DNA from: Bacteroidales bacterium
Lineage (GTDB): Bacteria > Bacteroidota > Bacteroidia > Bacteroidales > UBA932
DNA: 46,921 nucleotides
Direction: 5' to 3'
NCBI GenBank assembly: GCA_017615615.1
Contig: JAFZZW010000091.1
Coordinates: 1 to 46,921 of the forward strand
How positions within the stretch are numbered: the stretch's first letter is position 1; every line of letters begins with the position of its first letter. Shown one piece after another: positions 33,063 through 42,481 of the stretch. The notes beneath the pieces were generated by a model. It did not search any database. It was not told where the DNA came from and saw only the letters and a list, made by a program, of their open reading frames with translations. Position numbers and translations under genes: made by a program.

Positions 33063-36000
33063 TTAAGCGATAACTGCAATAATTGGATAATGGTCGGACA
33101 AGTACTCCTGGTCCCCATATTTCTTAATTTCCTGGGTAAGGGTAAGATAAGAAGCCACCGTTATGGATTTGCTAACCCAGATGTGGTCAATTTTGTTGCG
33201 GTCCGAACTGCTGTCGCCAAAGGCGTTATATGTGTAAAGGTTTTGGTTCTCGGCGCTATAAACGCTCACGCCGGGCGCATAACGGGTGTTGTACATCCAG
33301 GTCTTGATGCTATCCCAGCAGGAATTGCCATATACGCAGTTGAAGTCTCCCACCAGAATTACAGGATATTTGTTGGTATTCAGCTCCCCGATACGGCTCT
33401 CCAGAAGCGTTGCCGAATTAGTCTGGCCTGTCTGGTTCAGAGGGAAATGGGTGTTGACATAAAAGTAGTAATTACCGGTGGCTATATCCCGGACGGTAGC
33501 ATAGACAGCCGTTCTTTCGTAACTGTCCCAACTGTTGGCGGCACCGCTGGCGCTGTAATCCGTTCCCAGGTAAAAGAAACCGGTTTTGCTGAGTTCTACT
33601 GCGCTGGTTTTGTATAAAATGGCGTTGGTCTTTATGCCTGGGCGAAAACCGGAATAATCTGATAATTGAGAGGTAAGGTATTCCCAAGGCTCTATATTAT
33701 CGACCTCTTGAATGCCGATGATATCCGGGCTCTGGTCCTTGAACATTTCCACGATTCCACTTTTACGGGCACTCCAAGTGCTCGAACCCCGTATGTTAAA
33801 ACTCATCAGATTGAGGGCGGAGGCTGAGCTTTCTACATAGATTGTCACCGTGCCTGCCGTGGAACCGATAGCATATTCCTCAACATTGGAAGAATTGATC
33901 ATCAAAGGCTCACTCATGGCGTTGTCTGCGTCATAACCCCAGCGATGGATGGTGCCGGTAACCAGAATCGGAGTCTCTGCGGTGCCGAACACCTTTTCAT
34001 TATTACCGCCAATCTGACCGATGACCATACCCACCTTCATCTGTCCGGTGGAAACAATGTTGCCGGTATAATGGCAACGCTGTGTATCACTGGAATAGGG
34101 GATAAGGCTCGGATAGCTACCGGTTGCGCCGGTAGCGAAGTACCCGATCAGGCCGCCGACACATACTTTGTAGCGGTTCGTATCCCATATGTTCTCCGCC
34201 GTAATGTCAGCCTCGCAATAGGATGTGCGGATGTACTGATACTGAGAATTTCCGTCTGCAAAACCTAGCAAGCCTCCCACAAAGCCAGCCTTGCAACTCA
34301 CGTTGATTGGCGCCGTATCATATACCCTGTTTCCACGCATTGATCCAGATGATCCGGTAATACCACCGACAGCCACGTGCCCGTTTCCTGTAACAGTAAT
34401 GGGACCGTGATTGGTGCTGAACGTAACTTTTGCGTTGGAGAGGCCATATCCTTGTTTTCCGATTACACCTCCGACAGCCGACATATTTCTTTGAGTCTTT
34501 TCCCAAGAACCGTCATAGTTGACGAAAATGCTCCCCCTGTTGGAGCAGGAGTTAATGGCGAGTCCTTCCCAGGTCAGGCCAGCGACTCCTCCTACCTTGA
34601 GTAAGCAATTACGTCTCTCCCAATAATCATTATTCGCAGGACATATGGCGATAGCCGTAATGGGCGCATAGTTTACACACTTTTCCATAGAGCCGTTACT
34701 CTGGCCGCAGATTCCGGCCACATTCAGGCATCCGGTCTTGTCAAGCTTCGGAAGCGCGTCCATATGACCGTGATTGAGAGTAATAGCACCTGCGGCGAGA
34801 TTCTCACAGTGATTATAGCTGCTCATGACATCTTTAGTTTGCTCATGATCCAGAGCCCTTCCGGCAATGCCGGCTACACTGATATTACCGTCAGTATCAG
34901 AAGTTTCACTACTTATGAAAGACCACTGATGGGAATAGCCGTCGCCGCACTGGGCATAAAGGGATATAGGACCGTTGTTTGTGCAGTAATCGAAAGAGGA
35001 TTTCCTGGTCCAGCCGACTATACCTGCCATGGCAACCGCCCAATGGGTGTACTCGGTAGCATCGATTGTGATGGCGCCGCTGTTGGAGCAGGTGGTGAAA
35101 GTGCTTCCGTCAACGTTGTTGGATGCACCGACAAGGCCTCCGAGGGCTATGTTGTTGGTAATATTCTCGGTAGCGGTGATTGTAATGCTTGCAGCGGTAT
35201 TAATATTTTCATACGTACCACCGTTGTCCATTGCCGCAATTGCTCCAAACTCTGTTACCGTTTGTGCCGGGGTGAACGCGCAGGTCTCGTCCAGGGTAAG
35301 GTTACTGATGCTGCCGCTGTTCTGCGCGAACAGGGGGACATCGGAAATCAGATTGCTGATGGTGTGACTGCCGCCGTCCAGAGAGCCGCCGAAGCCGGAG
35401 GCGCTGGTGATGCTTATTCCGGACATGTCAAGGTCGGTGGTGATGGTGTAGCTGGCTGTGTCTTCTGCGGAAGTCCCTGCCAGGAAGGCCTTGAACTCAG
35501 CCGGCGAATCTATGCTTGTGTCGTACCCGCCGGTCTCCGCAGTCCAGTTGGCGCTGCCAAGGTCGAAGTCGAAGGGCTTGAGCCCTGCGCGGGCGTAGGT
35601 CCTGTCCTTGCTGGAGGTGTAGGTGTATTCTCCTTTGTCCGTGCTGACGGTAAAACTGCCGGCGTAAGTACCCGGGGCTACGACCAGATACAGGACGCCG
35701 CCGTCAGCAGCGCTTGAGCCGACCGTTACTGAGTTTCCGGCGGAAACCGTCACCTGGGTGGCCTCATAACCGCTGATTGATGCATTCGAAGCATCCGCTG
35801 CAGTCAGGTCGAACGTAAACTCTCCGGCACAGGGAACGCCGGCGTTGAAAGTAACTCTCTGTATGGTCTCGCCCTGATAAGCGGAGTTGCTCGAAAAGAT
35901 GTTCATCTTTATAACCGAACCGAGGTTGAGGAACCTCAGGGTGCCGACCTCAGTATCGGTGTCCGGCGAGACGGATCCGGTCAAAGTGAAAGGCAGAGCG

Positions 36001-36401
36001 GCCATGGGCATCGCATCCGCAGTGCCGATTACCTGTTTGGAAGGGATCTCCATCTTTACCGCAGACGCAGAGGATGCGTCGTTCCTGTCGTTGTACGGAT
36101 AGTAGGCGTACACCATATCCCCTGCGGAGAGGGCTACAGAACTCTTGACTTTTACAGTCACATTGCTGCCGACCGTGACGGCCGCAGCCTGGTTTTTGGA
36201 AGTCAGGGCAAAGCAGGCGACCCGGTCGCCGTCCTGCCATGCGACGTGGTCCGGACTGAATTCCGTTTTGGTATCCTCGGAACCCAGCTTGAAAGTGTAG
36301 GCGAATTCCAGGACGTCCGGTCCCGCTAGTTCTTTCTCCACGCAGGCGACGAGAGCCAGCGCAAAGACCGAAATGCTGAAAATACGAAGGAATCTATTCA
36401 T
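33063..36401 (-). CDS. Surface lipoprotein: fimbrillin-like domain, GLUG repeats and C-terminal EEP domain (copy 2)
   Basis: 1112 aa, same architecture as the gene at 29448-32909: lipobox ALVAC (Cys20), a fimbrillin-like domain (about 35-295, TKTEFSPDHVAWQDGDRVACFA), GLUG repeats (about 320-840), and EEP from about 860 with SFNIRG, IIGIQEV, NTHFPLN, VGDFNCV, KIDHIWV and LSDHYPI. The GLUG section is nearly the same as in copy 1, while the N-terminal domain and the EEP domain have diverged more. That suggests gene conversion or strong constraint in the middle. It lies 9 nt after susD, so it occupies the position of a surface glycan-binding protein in a PUL. Confidence 0.82.
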   Translation of the reverse strand: MNRFLRIFSISVFALALVACVEKELAGPDVLEFAYTFKLGSEDTKTEFSPDHVAWQDGDRVACFALTSKNQAAAVTVGSNVTVKVKSSVALSAGDMVYAYYPYNDRNDASSASAVKMEIPSKQVIGTADAMPMAALPFTLTGSVSPDTDTEVGTLRFLNLGSVIKMNIFSSNSAYQGETIQRVTFNAGVPCAGEFTFDLTAADASNASISGYEATQVTVSAGNSVTVGSSAADGGVLYLVVAPGTYAGSFTVSTDKGEYTYTSSKDRTYARAGLKPFDFDLGSANWTAETGGYDTSIDSPAEFKAFLAGTSAEDTASYTITTDLDMSGISITSASGFGGSLDGGSHTISNLISDVPLFAQNSGSISNLTLDETCAFTPAQTVTEFGAIAAMDNGGTYENINTAASITITATENITNNIALGGLVGASNNVDGSTFTTCSNSGAITIDATEYTHWAVAMAGIVGWTRKSSFDYCTNNGPISLYAQCGDGYSHQWSFISSETSDTDGNISVAGIAGRALDHEQTKDVMSSYNHCENLAAGAITLNHGHMDALPKLDKTGCLNVAGICGQSNGSMEKCVNYAPITAIAICPANNDYWERRNCLLKVGGVAGLTWEGLAINSCSNRGSIFVNYDGSWEKTQRNMSAVGGVIGKQGYGLSNAKVTFSTNHGPITVTGNGHVAVGGITGSSGSMRGNRVYDTAPINVSCKAGFVGGLLGFADGNSQYQYIRTSYCEADITAENIWDTNRYKVCVGGLIGYFATGATGSYPSLIPYSSDTQRCHYTGNIVSTGQMKVGMVIGQIGGNNEKVFGTAETPILVTGTIHRWGYDADNAMSEPLMINSSNVEEYAIGSTAGTVTIYVESSASALNLMSFNIRGSSTWSARKSGIVEMFKDQSPDIIGIQEVDNIEPWEYLTSQLSDYSGFRPGIKTNAILYKTSAVELSKTGFFYLGTDYSASGAANSWDSYERTAVYATVRDIATGNYYFYVNTHFPLNQTGQTNSATLLESRIGELNTNKYPVILVGDFNCVYGNSCWDSIKTWMYNTRYAPGVSVYSAENQNLYTYNAFGDSSSDRNKIDHIWVSKSITVASYLTLTQEIKKYGDQEYLSDHYPIIAVIA

Positions 36402-36410
36402 AATAAACTG

Positions 36411-38195
36411 TTAATATTCAGGGTTGTTCGGCAGAAGGTTCTGGTTCATGGTGATATCTACGGTAGCAATGGGCTCGAGATACATTTTGTCCTGCCAGGT
36501 GCGGCCGGGGAGATTGTGGGTGACAAAATATCCTCCGGGGACGGAAATATAATTGGGAGTAACCGCTATGCTGGCATATTCAGCCGCAGAACCGGCTCCC
36601 GTTCCGACGAACAGCACATCGTATTTGCCGTCGCCGTTGACATCCATGGGCTTGTCGAGCTCGGGAACGAAGATGCCTGTCCATTTGGCATTGGCCCAGA
36701 GTTCACCGCAGGCCCAGCGGAAGAGATCCCTCTTGCGGAATCCTTCCAGGCACAGTTCACAGGTGCGCTCGCGGCGGATCTCGAGAATGACGGGATCATT
36801 GATGCCGGGGTAGAAATTGCCCTTCAGGTAGGGGTCCACCTTGGTGGGCTTGGCATCGAGGTCTCCTCCTGTGATGCCGGCACGGCGGCGAAGTGCGCCT
36901 ATCGTCATCTTCCAGTCGTCATTGGTCAGGGTGCCCAGTTCGGCCTTGGCTTCTGCATAATTGAGCAGCACTTCGGCATAACGCATAACCGGAATGTCGT
37001 TGCCGTTGGCTCCGTACACATTGTATGCGACATCGTCTTGCGTGAACTTGATGATGTGATAGCCCGTCAGTGAGTAACCGAAGTCCGGAGTAGTGGGAAC
37101 CATAGAGCCTTTGGCGTCCTTGCAGGTGTAGTCATACGCCCTGATGGTCTGGTTTAGACGCAGGTCCCTGCCTGTGGTTTCTTCCAGGAAAGCCTTGTAC
37201 TTGCCGTCGCTGCCGGTCTCCGAGTAGAAGGAGCCGTCGCGGTTGAGGTAAGTGTTGATGAAAGGCCTGGTCAGCGAGTGCTTGCTTGCCTGAACGTTAT
37301 AGAAGTAGTTGGCGTAGCCTACGGACAACTTGGAATCGTTCTGAATTGCAAGCATCACTTCGTCCGCGGGGGCAGTCTCGCTGGAGAACAGGTCGCGGTA
37401 AGAACCGCGCCCGTGCGAGTATTCCGTTCCCGTGTGCAGCGAGAAAATACCGCTCTGGATGATTTCCCATGCAGCGTCGGCTGCGAGGCTGAACAGTTCG
37501 TCGGAGCTCATCTCGCACCCTGCAACATATGGTGTGCCTGCGTGATACTTGCGCCAGGAGGCCTCAAAGAGACAAATCCTGGACTTGAGCAGAAGGGCGC
37601 ACCATTTGTTCACCAGGCAGGCGTTGCTGTTCTTTGAATTGTCGGCCAGAATGTGCTGGTAGGCAAAGTCGCAGTCCTCTATGATATGTTTGACAATCAC
37701 ATCCCTGCTGTCACGCGGAGCGGTGAGTTCCGGGTCTCCGGGATTGAGCACGCGGCCCACCCAGGGAACCTCTCCGTAGCGGACCAGCTTGTTGTAGTAC
37801 AGCATTGCGCGGAAGAAGCAGGCTATGCCGCTGTAATTGTCGCGCACCTGCTGGGGAACGGCCGGGTTGACGTTGTGGTCCAGGAAATAATTGACATTGC
37901 GGATGTCTTCCCAGTCCCAGGACTTCTGGGCGTCCGGGGTGATGCCTCCGGACTCATAAAGCTCCAGGCTTGACTTGGCTACGTATTCAGCCATTTCGTC
38001 GTCCTGGCTGTGGGCGTTGCTTCCGCTGGGGAGAAGTCCGTAGAAGGAATAGCAATATGACCGCAGACCGGTTTCGGAACCGAACACCAGCGAAGTGCCT
38101 GCCGAAGACTGCGGAGACTCTGTAAGATCGCAGGAAGTGGCGGCGGCAAAGCCGGTCAGAAGCATAACAATAAAAGGTATTATTGACTTTCTCAT
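36411..38195 (-). CDS. susD: SusD/RagB-family glycan-binding lipoprotein
   Basis: The 594-aa outer-membrane lipoprotein that lids the SusC transporter and binds the oligosaccharide. Lipobox AATSC (Cys22). The tetratricopeptide-rich SusD fold is recognisable from WDWEDIRNVNYFLDHN, GIACFFRAMLYYNKLVRYGEVPWVGR, NKWCALLLKSRICLFEASWRKYH and the C-terminal VMRYAEVLLNYAEAKAELG with IRRERTCELCLEGFRKRDLFRWA. It follows susC by 12 nt. SusD family members recognise many glycans, so this does not fix the substrate. Confidence 0.96.
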   Translation of the reverse strand: MRKSIIPFIVMLLTGFAAATSCDLTESPQSSAGTSLVFGSETGLRSYCYSFYGLLPSGSNAHSQDDEMAEYVAKSSLELYESGGITPDAQKSWDWEDIRNVNYFLDHNVNPAVPQQVRDNYSGIACFFRAMLYYNKLVRYGEVPWVGRVLNPGDPELTAPRDSRDVIVKHIIEDCDFAYQHILADNSKNSNACLVNKWCALLLKSRICLFEASWRKYHAGTPYVAGCEMSSDELFSLAADAAWEIIQSGIFSLHTGTEYSHGRGSYRDLFSSETAPADEVMLAIQNDSKLSVGYANYFYNVQASKHSLTRPFINTYLNRDGSFYSETGSDGKYKAFLEETTGRDLRLNQTIRAYDYTCKDAKGSMVPTTPDFGYSLTGYHIIKFTQDDVAYNVYGANGNDIPVMRYAEVLLNYAEAKAELGTLTNDDWKMTIGALRRRAGITGGDLDAKPTKVDPYLKGNFYPGINDPVILEIRRERTCELCLEGFRKRDLFRWACGELWANAKWTGIFVPELDKPMDVNGDGKYDVLFVGTGAGSAAEYASIAVTPNYISVPGGYFVTHNLPGRTWQDKMYLEPIATVDITMNQNLLPNNPEY

Positions 38196-38207
38196 GGTTG
38201 CCGGGGA

Positions 38208-41200
38208 TTAGAATGTGATATTGATTCCGAAACTGTAGGAGCTCATGATAGGGTAACAGCCACCGGATCCGGCGGTAGAGTCGGAATTCTCGGGGTCCTC
38301 GCCGAGACCGAGGACGTCGACCGTGCCCCATACATGTTCATACATGGGAGACCAGTCCCAGAGATTCTCTCCGGAGAAGAAAATGCTTGCGCGGGAGATG
38401 CGCAGGGGTTTAACCCATTTTTCCGGGAGAGTGTAGCCAAACTGGACATTCTTGAGCCTGATATAGGAAGCGTCGAGGATATACCTGGTATTCGCGCGCC
38501 TCTGGATGGAGTAGAACGGACTCATACGGGCTGAATAGCGGGGCATCCAGGCGTCGCGGTTGTCTTCGGTCCAATAGTTGCCGAGCTGCCACATGGGCAT
38601 CTGGTTGTACTGCCTGTTGTACTGGCCCCAGATCATGCCGCTGTCGCCTCCGGTGATGTAATCGCGCTTGCCCACGCCCTGGAAGAATATGGAAGCAAAG
38701 AAGTTGTTCCAGTCGGCGCCAAGGGTGAAGCTGTAAAGGAACCGGGGCTCCACGTTGCCGATAATGCGGCGGTCGCCGGGATTGTCGAGAGTCTGGTCGC
38801 CGCGGTCGATGTAGCCATTGCCGTTGAGGTCCTCAATCTTGATGTCTCCCGGATGCAGGGAATAATTGGAAGCCATCTGGTTGAGGGAGTCATAATGGGG
38901 CTGCCCGGCTGCAGCGGCACCGGCCTCGGCTACGTCAATATCTTCCTGGCTCTGCCACAGGCCGTTGCACTCGAATCCCCAGCGCTCGCCGATGATCATT
39001 CCCACATAATACTCAGGAGTATTGCTGCCGCCGATGAAGTTGGTGTCGTTGTTGAATTTGTCTATTCTGGATACGTAGTCGGCAAGGGTGGCTTTGACGC
39101 TGTAGTTGAACGTCTTGCTTCCGAGTTTGAATCCGTCTTTCCAGGACAGCAAAACTTCAAAGCCACGGGTGGAGAGCTCGGCATAGTTGCCTTTGGGGGA
39201 TTCTGCGCCGTAGATGGCCTGGATTGAAGGACCGTCGGTGAACATGTCCTCCGTCTTGCGGAGGTAAATATCGGCCACAAGCTGGAGCCTGTCGTTGAAG
39301 AAGCCGAGGTCCACGCCGGCGTCGTAGGTGGTGGAGCGCTCCCATGTGAGGTTGCCGGGGATGGGGTCCGGCGACGAGGTCTTGCGGTAGATGGTGCCGT
39401 CGAGCAGGCGGCTGTTGCCGAAGCTGAAAGTCTCGTCGTAATAATAAGGATCGACGTTGCTGTTGCCAAGGGTACCCCAGGAGAGGCGCAGTTTAGCGTT
39501 GGAGAGAACATCTTTTCCGATGGGTTTGACCCAGGGTTCTTCGGTTATCCTCCAGCCTGCCGACAGCGAAGGGAAGAAAGCCCAGCGCTCGTTGGAAGGG
39601 AACTTGGAAGAGCCGTCATAGCGCCCGTTGAACTGCAACAGATAGCGGTCGTCGAAACTGTAGTTGAGGCGGCTGAATACGCCTACTGAACGCCATTTGC
39701 TCCACTTGTCGGTGGCTCTTTTCTTCTCGGTGCCGAACGACAGGCTGATGCTCTCGACATCTTCGGAAAGGAGGTCAGTATTATAGGTAGTGAGAGTGCT
39801 CTTGGAGCGCTGCTCGTAGTTATATCCGATCAAGCCCTTTATGTAGTGCTTGCCGAAAGTCTTTGTGTAGTCGGCGTAAATGTTCGCCGCCAGATACTTG
39901 GTGTCGCTGTGGTCTTTCTGCATGGAAGAGACCAGGCCGGGCTTGGTTGAAACGGTGCCGGGAGCTTCAGAGAACTCGTCGGGGTAGAGGCGGATCATGC
40001 CATTGTAGTCGTCCAGCTTGTAGGTGGCGTCTCCGTTGATTGTCAGGGCTTTGTCGAAGAAGGATGCGGTGAAGCCCATCGTGTTGCGGATGTAATCGGT
40101 CTCGTACACATTCTTGCTGTTGCCGTACAGGAAACCGCCTACGGTATATGCGGCGGCCTTGGTCATGGTGCCGTCCGGATTGTAGAAAGGCATGCAGACA
40201 GGAGCGTTGCCGTTGATTACCGCCCATATATTGCCGGCTGCGCCGCTGGAAACGAAGGGGTTGTTGTAATGGCGGTGCCCCATCTCGAAGTTGTTGGAAA
40301 GCTTGAGCCAGGGGAAAGCCTGGTAGCCAACCTTCACTCTCATGTTCTGGCTGTTGCAATCGTCGGTGTTGGTCTTGGAGTCGTACAGACCGTAATAATT
40401 GTACATACGGCCGGACACGTAGTACTCAAAGTCACCGGAGGAACCCGAAACCGAGAAATTATGGGTCTGTGCGAAGGTGTGGTCCTTGTAGAGCAAGCCG
40501 AACCAGTCCGTGCCCTCGCCGAAGTAGGCATAGTTGCCGGCGTTCACCCTGTATGAACCGTCGCTGATGATGGTGCCCAGGTTGCCTGTCTCCTTCCTCA
40601 ATGCGTATTCGGAGAGCCAGTTTGTATTGAACGGCATCATGGTGTTCATGTCGGTGGGGTTGGAGCCGTTGTAATTGTAGTACCCCAGATAGAAGTGCTC
40701 TGCCCAGGTAAAGCCGTCAGTCACATACTGAGGCTTGACCACAGGCTGGGAGATGGTGAAGTTGTTGGAATAATTCACCACTATCTTGCTCTTGGAAGGG
40801 TTCTTGGTGGTGATCAGCACCACGCCGTAAGGGGCGCGGGAACCGTAAATCGCCGCAGACGCGGCATCCTTCAATACCGTAACTGAAGCTATGTCGTCCG
40901 GATTGAGGTAGGCAGGGTCGCCTTCCACGCCGTCTATGAGGATGAGGGCGCTGCCTCCCTGGCCTATTGATGTTGTACCGCGGATATTGTATTCTGCGGT
41001 ACGTATCGGCTTGCCGTCCTCCAGGGAAATGTTGAGATTGGGGATTGCACCTTCCAGCATCTGGGTGACGTTGGAGTTGGGCCTGGAGGCAAATACATCG
41101 CTGCCAACCTGGTCAACCGCGCCGGTAAGGTCTATCTTGCGCTGGGTACCGTAACCTACAACGACCGTTTCTTCAAGGAGGAAGGAGTCTTCCTTGAGAG

Positions 41201-41489
41201 TGATGTCTATTACGGACTTGCTGCCTACCGCGACGGTTTGGGAAACGTAGCCGAATGATGAGAACTCGAGAGTCTCGTTTGCTGAAGCATTGATGGAATA
41301 ATGGCCGTCCATATCTGCGGATGTGCCTCGCGATGTCCCGGAGACCATTACAACCGCACCCGGGATGGGCTGGCCGGTCTCGTCCAGTACCTTACCGGAA
41401 ACGGTATGTTTGTCCTGGGCCTGCAAAACAGCGGGCAAGACTACGCACAGGCAGGCTGCTGCAAAGAAAATCTTAAGACGTTTCAGCAT
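38208..41489 (-). CDS. susC: SusC/RagA-family TonB-dependent outer-membrane transporter
   Basis: A 1093-aa TonB-dependent receptor. After the signal peptide (LPAVLQAQ) comes a carboxypeptidase-regulatory-like domain (HTVSGKVLDETGQPIPGAVV), the SusC TonB-box region ETVVVGYGTQRKIDLTGAV, a plug (IRGTTSIGQGGSALILIDGVEG, VTVLKDAASAAIYGSRAPYGVVLITTK) and a 22-strand barrel. No N-terminal STN domain is present, so it is not an anti-sigma-coupled receptor. The start is Met 41489; the open frame extends 34 codons further, but that overlaps the upstream EEP gene and lacks a signal sequence. With SusD it imports the oligosaccharide produced outside. Confidence 0.96.
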   Translation of the reverse strand: MLKRLKIFFAAACLCVVLPAVLQAQDKHTVSGKVLDETGQPIPGAVVMVSGTSRGTSADMDGHYSINASANETLEFSSFGYVSQTVAVGSKSVIDITLKEDSFLLEETVVVGYGTQRKIDLTGAVDQVGSDVFASRPNSNVTQMLEGAIPNLNISLEDGKPIRTAEYNIRGTTSIGQGGSALILIDGVEGDPAYLNPDDIASVTVLKDAASAAIYGSRAPYGVVLITTKNPSKSKIVVNYSNNFTISQPVVKPQYVTDGFTWAEHFYLGYYNYNGSNPTDMNTMMPFNTNWLSEYALRKETGNLGTIISDGSYRVNAGNYAYFGEGTDWFGLLYKDHTFAQTHNFSVSGSSGDFEYYVSGRMYNYYGLYDSKTNTDDCNSQNMRVKVGYQAFPWLKLSNNFEMGHRHYNNPFVSSGAAGNIWAVINGNAPVCMPFYNPDGTMTKAAAYTVGGFLYGNSKNVYETDYIRNTMGFTASFFDKALTINGDATYKLDDYNGMIRLYPDEFSEAPGTVSTKPGLVSSMQKDHSDTKYLAANIYADYTKTFGKHYIKGLIGYNYEQRSKSTLTTYNTDLLSEDVESISLSFGTEKKRATDKWSKWRSVGVFSRLNYSFDDRYLLQFNGRYDGSSKFPSNERWAFFPSLSAGWRITEEPWVKPIGKDVLSNAKLRLSWGTLGNSNVDPYYYDETFSFGNSRLLDGTIYRKTSSPDPIPGNLTWERSTTYDAGVDLGFFNDRLQLVADIYLRKTEDMFTDGPSIQAIYGAESPKGNYAELSTRGFEVLLSWKDGFKLGSKTFNYSVKATLADYVSRIDKFNNDTNFIGGSNTPEYYVGMIIGERWGFECNGLWQSQEDIDVAEAGAAAAGQPHYDSLNQMASNYSLHPGDIKIEDLNGNGYIDRGDQTLDNPGDRRIIGNVEPRFLYSFTLGADWNNFFASIFFQGVGKRDYITGGDSGMIWGQYNRQYNQMPMWQLGNYWTEDNRDAWMPRYSARMSPFYSIQRRANTRYILDASYIRLKNVQFGYTLPEKWVKPLRISRASIFFSGENLWDWSPMYEHVWGTVDVLGLGEDPENSDSTAGSGGCYPIMSSYSFGINITF

Positions 41490-41500
41490 ACTGCAGAGGG

Positions 41501-42385
41501 TTAGAATTTGATGATTGAATATACGGGATAATGGTCCGAAATGAGTGTGTGGCCATCGTATGACTGAGTGACGGTCTTGTACTCGGAGCACGATATGCTG
41601 CTTGTAATCCAGATGTGGTCGCAGACATAGGGTCTGTTGTCCGGAAGGTTCCAGCCGTTATATGTGTCGAGGTTGTCCGTGATTGGAGCGACGTCCCTGG
41701 TGCATACCATGGTCTTTCGGAAACTGTCGAATACAGAATCTGTTGAAAGGGTGTTGCAGTCTCCCATAAAGACCACAGGAAGGTTTTCAGGGTTGTACTG
41801 GGGCAAGCGGTTCATAATGACATTCATCCCGGTTTTCCTCGACTGCGTGTTAAGCCCAAAGTGGGAGTTCATAAAGAAGAAACACTGCCCTGTGGCGGTT
41901 ATCTTCATTATCGCCCACTTTACGTAGCGCTCGAAGCCGTCCGAGCTCGTGGATGGCACGTCGGGAGTGTCGGTGAGCCAGAAATTGCCGCCGGAGACAT
42001 ACTCCAGAATATCCCTCCTGTACATGAAGGCGTTCTTGACGTCCTGGGTTGCAACTCCGGAATATCCATACCGTGACAAGCCTTCGCTCATATAGTTCCA
42101 CTGGGTTTCCGAAAGCTCCTGGAGGCCAAGGATGGTGGGTTTCTGGTCAATAACCATCAACTTGCAGGAGTTGGAGCGCAAAGACCAGTGATTCCAGGCG
42201 TCTTTCTCCGTCGTTTGCTGGCGGATATTGAAGCTCATAACCTTGAGTTGCCCGGGTTCCAGGGTGTTGACGGGAATCGTGTCGCCGCCGGAGGGCTTGT
42301 CCTTGCCAGGGTCCACTTTCCCGCCGTTGGGATTGCAGGAGGCCAGCAAAACGGCTGTCAGGAATAAGGCGAATTGATTTCTCAT
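41501..42385 (-). CDS. EEP-fold lipoprotein (endonuclease/exonuclease/phosphatase family), first gene of the PUL
   Basis: A 294-aa lipoprotein (LLASC, Cys17) followed by a linker and one EEP domain from about residue 45: MSFNIRQQTTEKDAW, ILGLQEL, NSHFGLN, MGDCNTL, VCDHIWI and LISDHYP. In the GD(F/C)N motif the usual Phe is Cys, but the metal-binding Asp and Asn are kept. It is the simple form of the EEP domain found at the ends of the two GLUG proteins, without fimbrillin or repeat modules. It sits 11 nt before susC and is first after the divergent promoter region, so it should be the most strongly expressed PUL gene. Confidence 0.87.
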   Translation of the reverse strand: MRNQFALFLTAVLLASCNPNGGKVDPGKDKPSGGDTIPVNTLEPGQLKVMSFNIRQQTTEKDAWNHWSLRSNSCKLMVIDQKPTILGLQELSETQWNYMSEGLSRYGYSGVATQDVKNAFMYRRDILEYVSGGNFWLTDTPDVPSTSSDGFERYVKWAIMKITATGQCFFFMNSHFGLNTQSRKTGMNVIMNRLPQYNPENLPVVFMGDCNTLSTDSVFDSFRKTMVCTRDVAPITDNLDTYNGWNLPDNRPYVCDHIWITSSISCSEYKTVTQSYDGHTLISDHYPVYSIIKF

Positions 42386-42420
42386 ATGGATGATTTTTGG
42401 TTACTCGTGCGTGTTTGTTG

Positions 42421-42428
42421 CAAAAGTA
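42421..42428 (-). promoter_or_regulatory. -7 element of PUL promoter
   Basis: On the minus strand TACTTTTG (42428-42421) matches TAnnTTTG and lies about 35 nt before the EEP-susC operon ATG (42385). A good -33 element at the correct distance is not present, as expected for a promoter that needs an activator. Confidence 0.45.
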
Positions 42429-42439
42429 TGCAGGTTTAT

Positions 42440-42481
42440 TGTCAATAATATTTAATAATGTCAAATAATGTTTTAATTTTG
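42440..42481 (+). promoter_or_regulatory. Regulator-gene promoter with direct repeats
   Basis: TTTA (42451-42454), a 19-nt spacer and TAATTTTG (42474-42481) resemble a promoter for the sensor-regulator. Two direct repeats beginning TGTCAA (42440 and 42459, 19 bp apart, about two helical turns) lie between the divergent genes. This is the spacing and orientation used by AraC-family DNA-binding domains, so they are candidate sites for the product of 42487-45222. Confidence 0.4.

Noticed and set aside
32909-36401. Duplicated GLUG-EEP genes as an assembly duplication
   Set aside because: The copies differ throughout the N-terminal and EEP domains and their small genes differ, so they are true paralogues.
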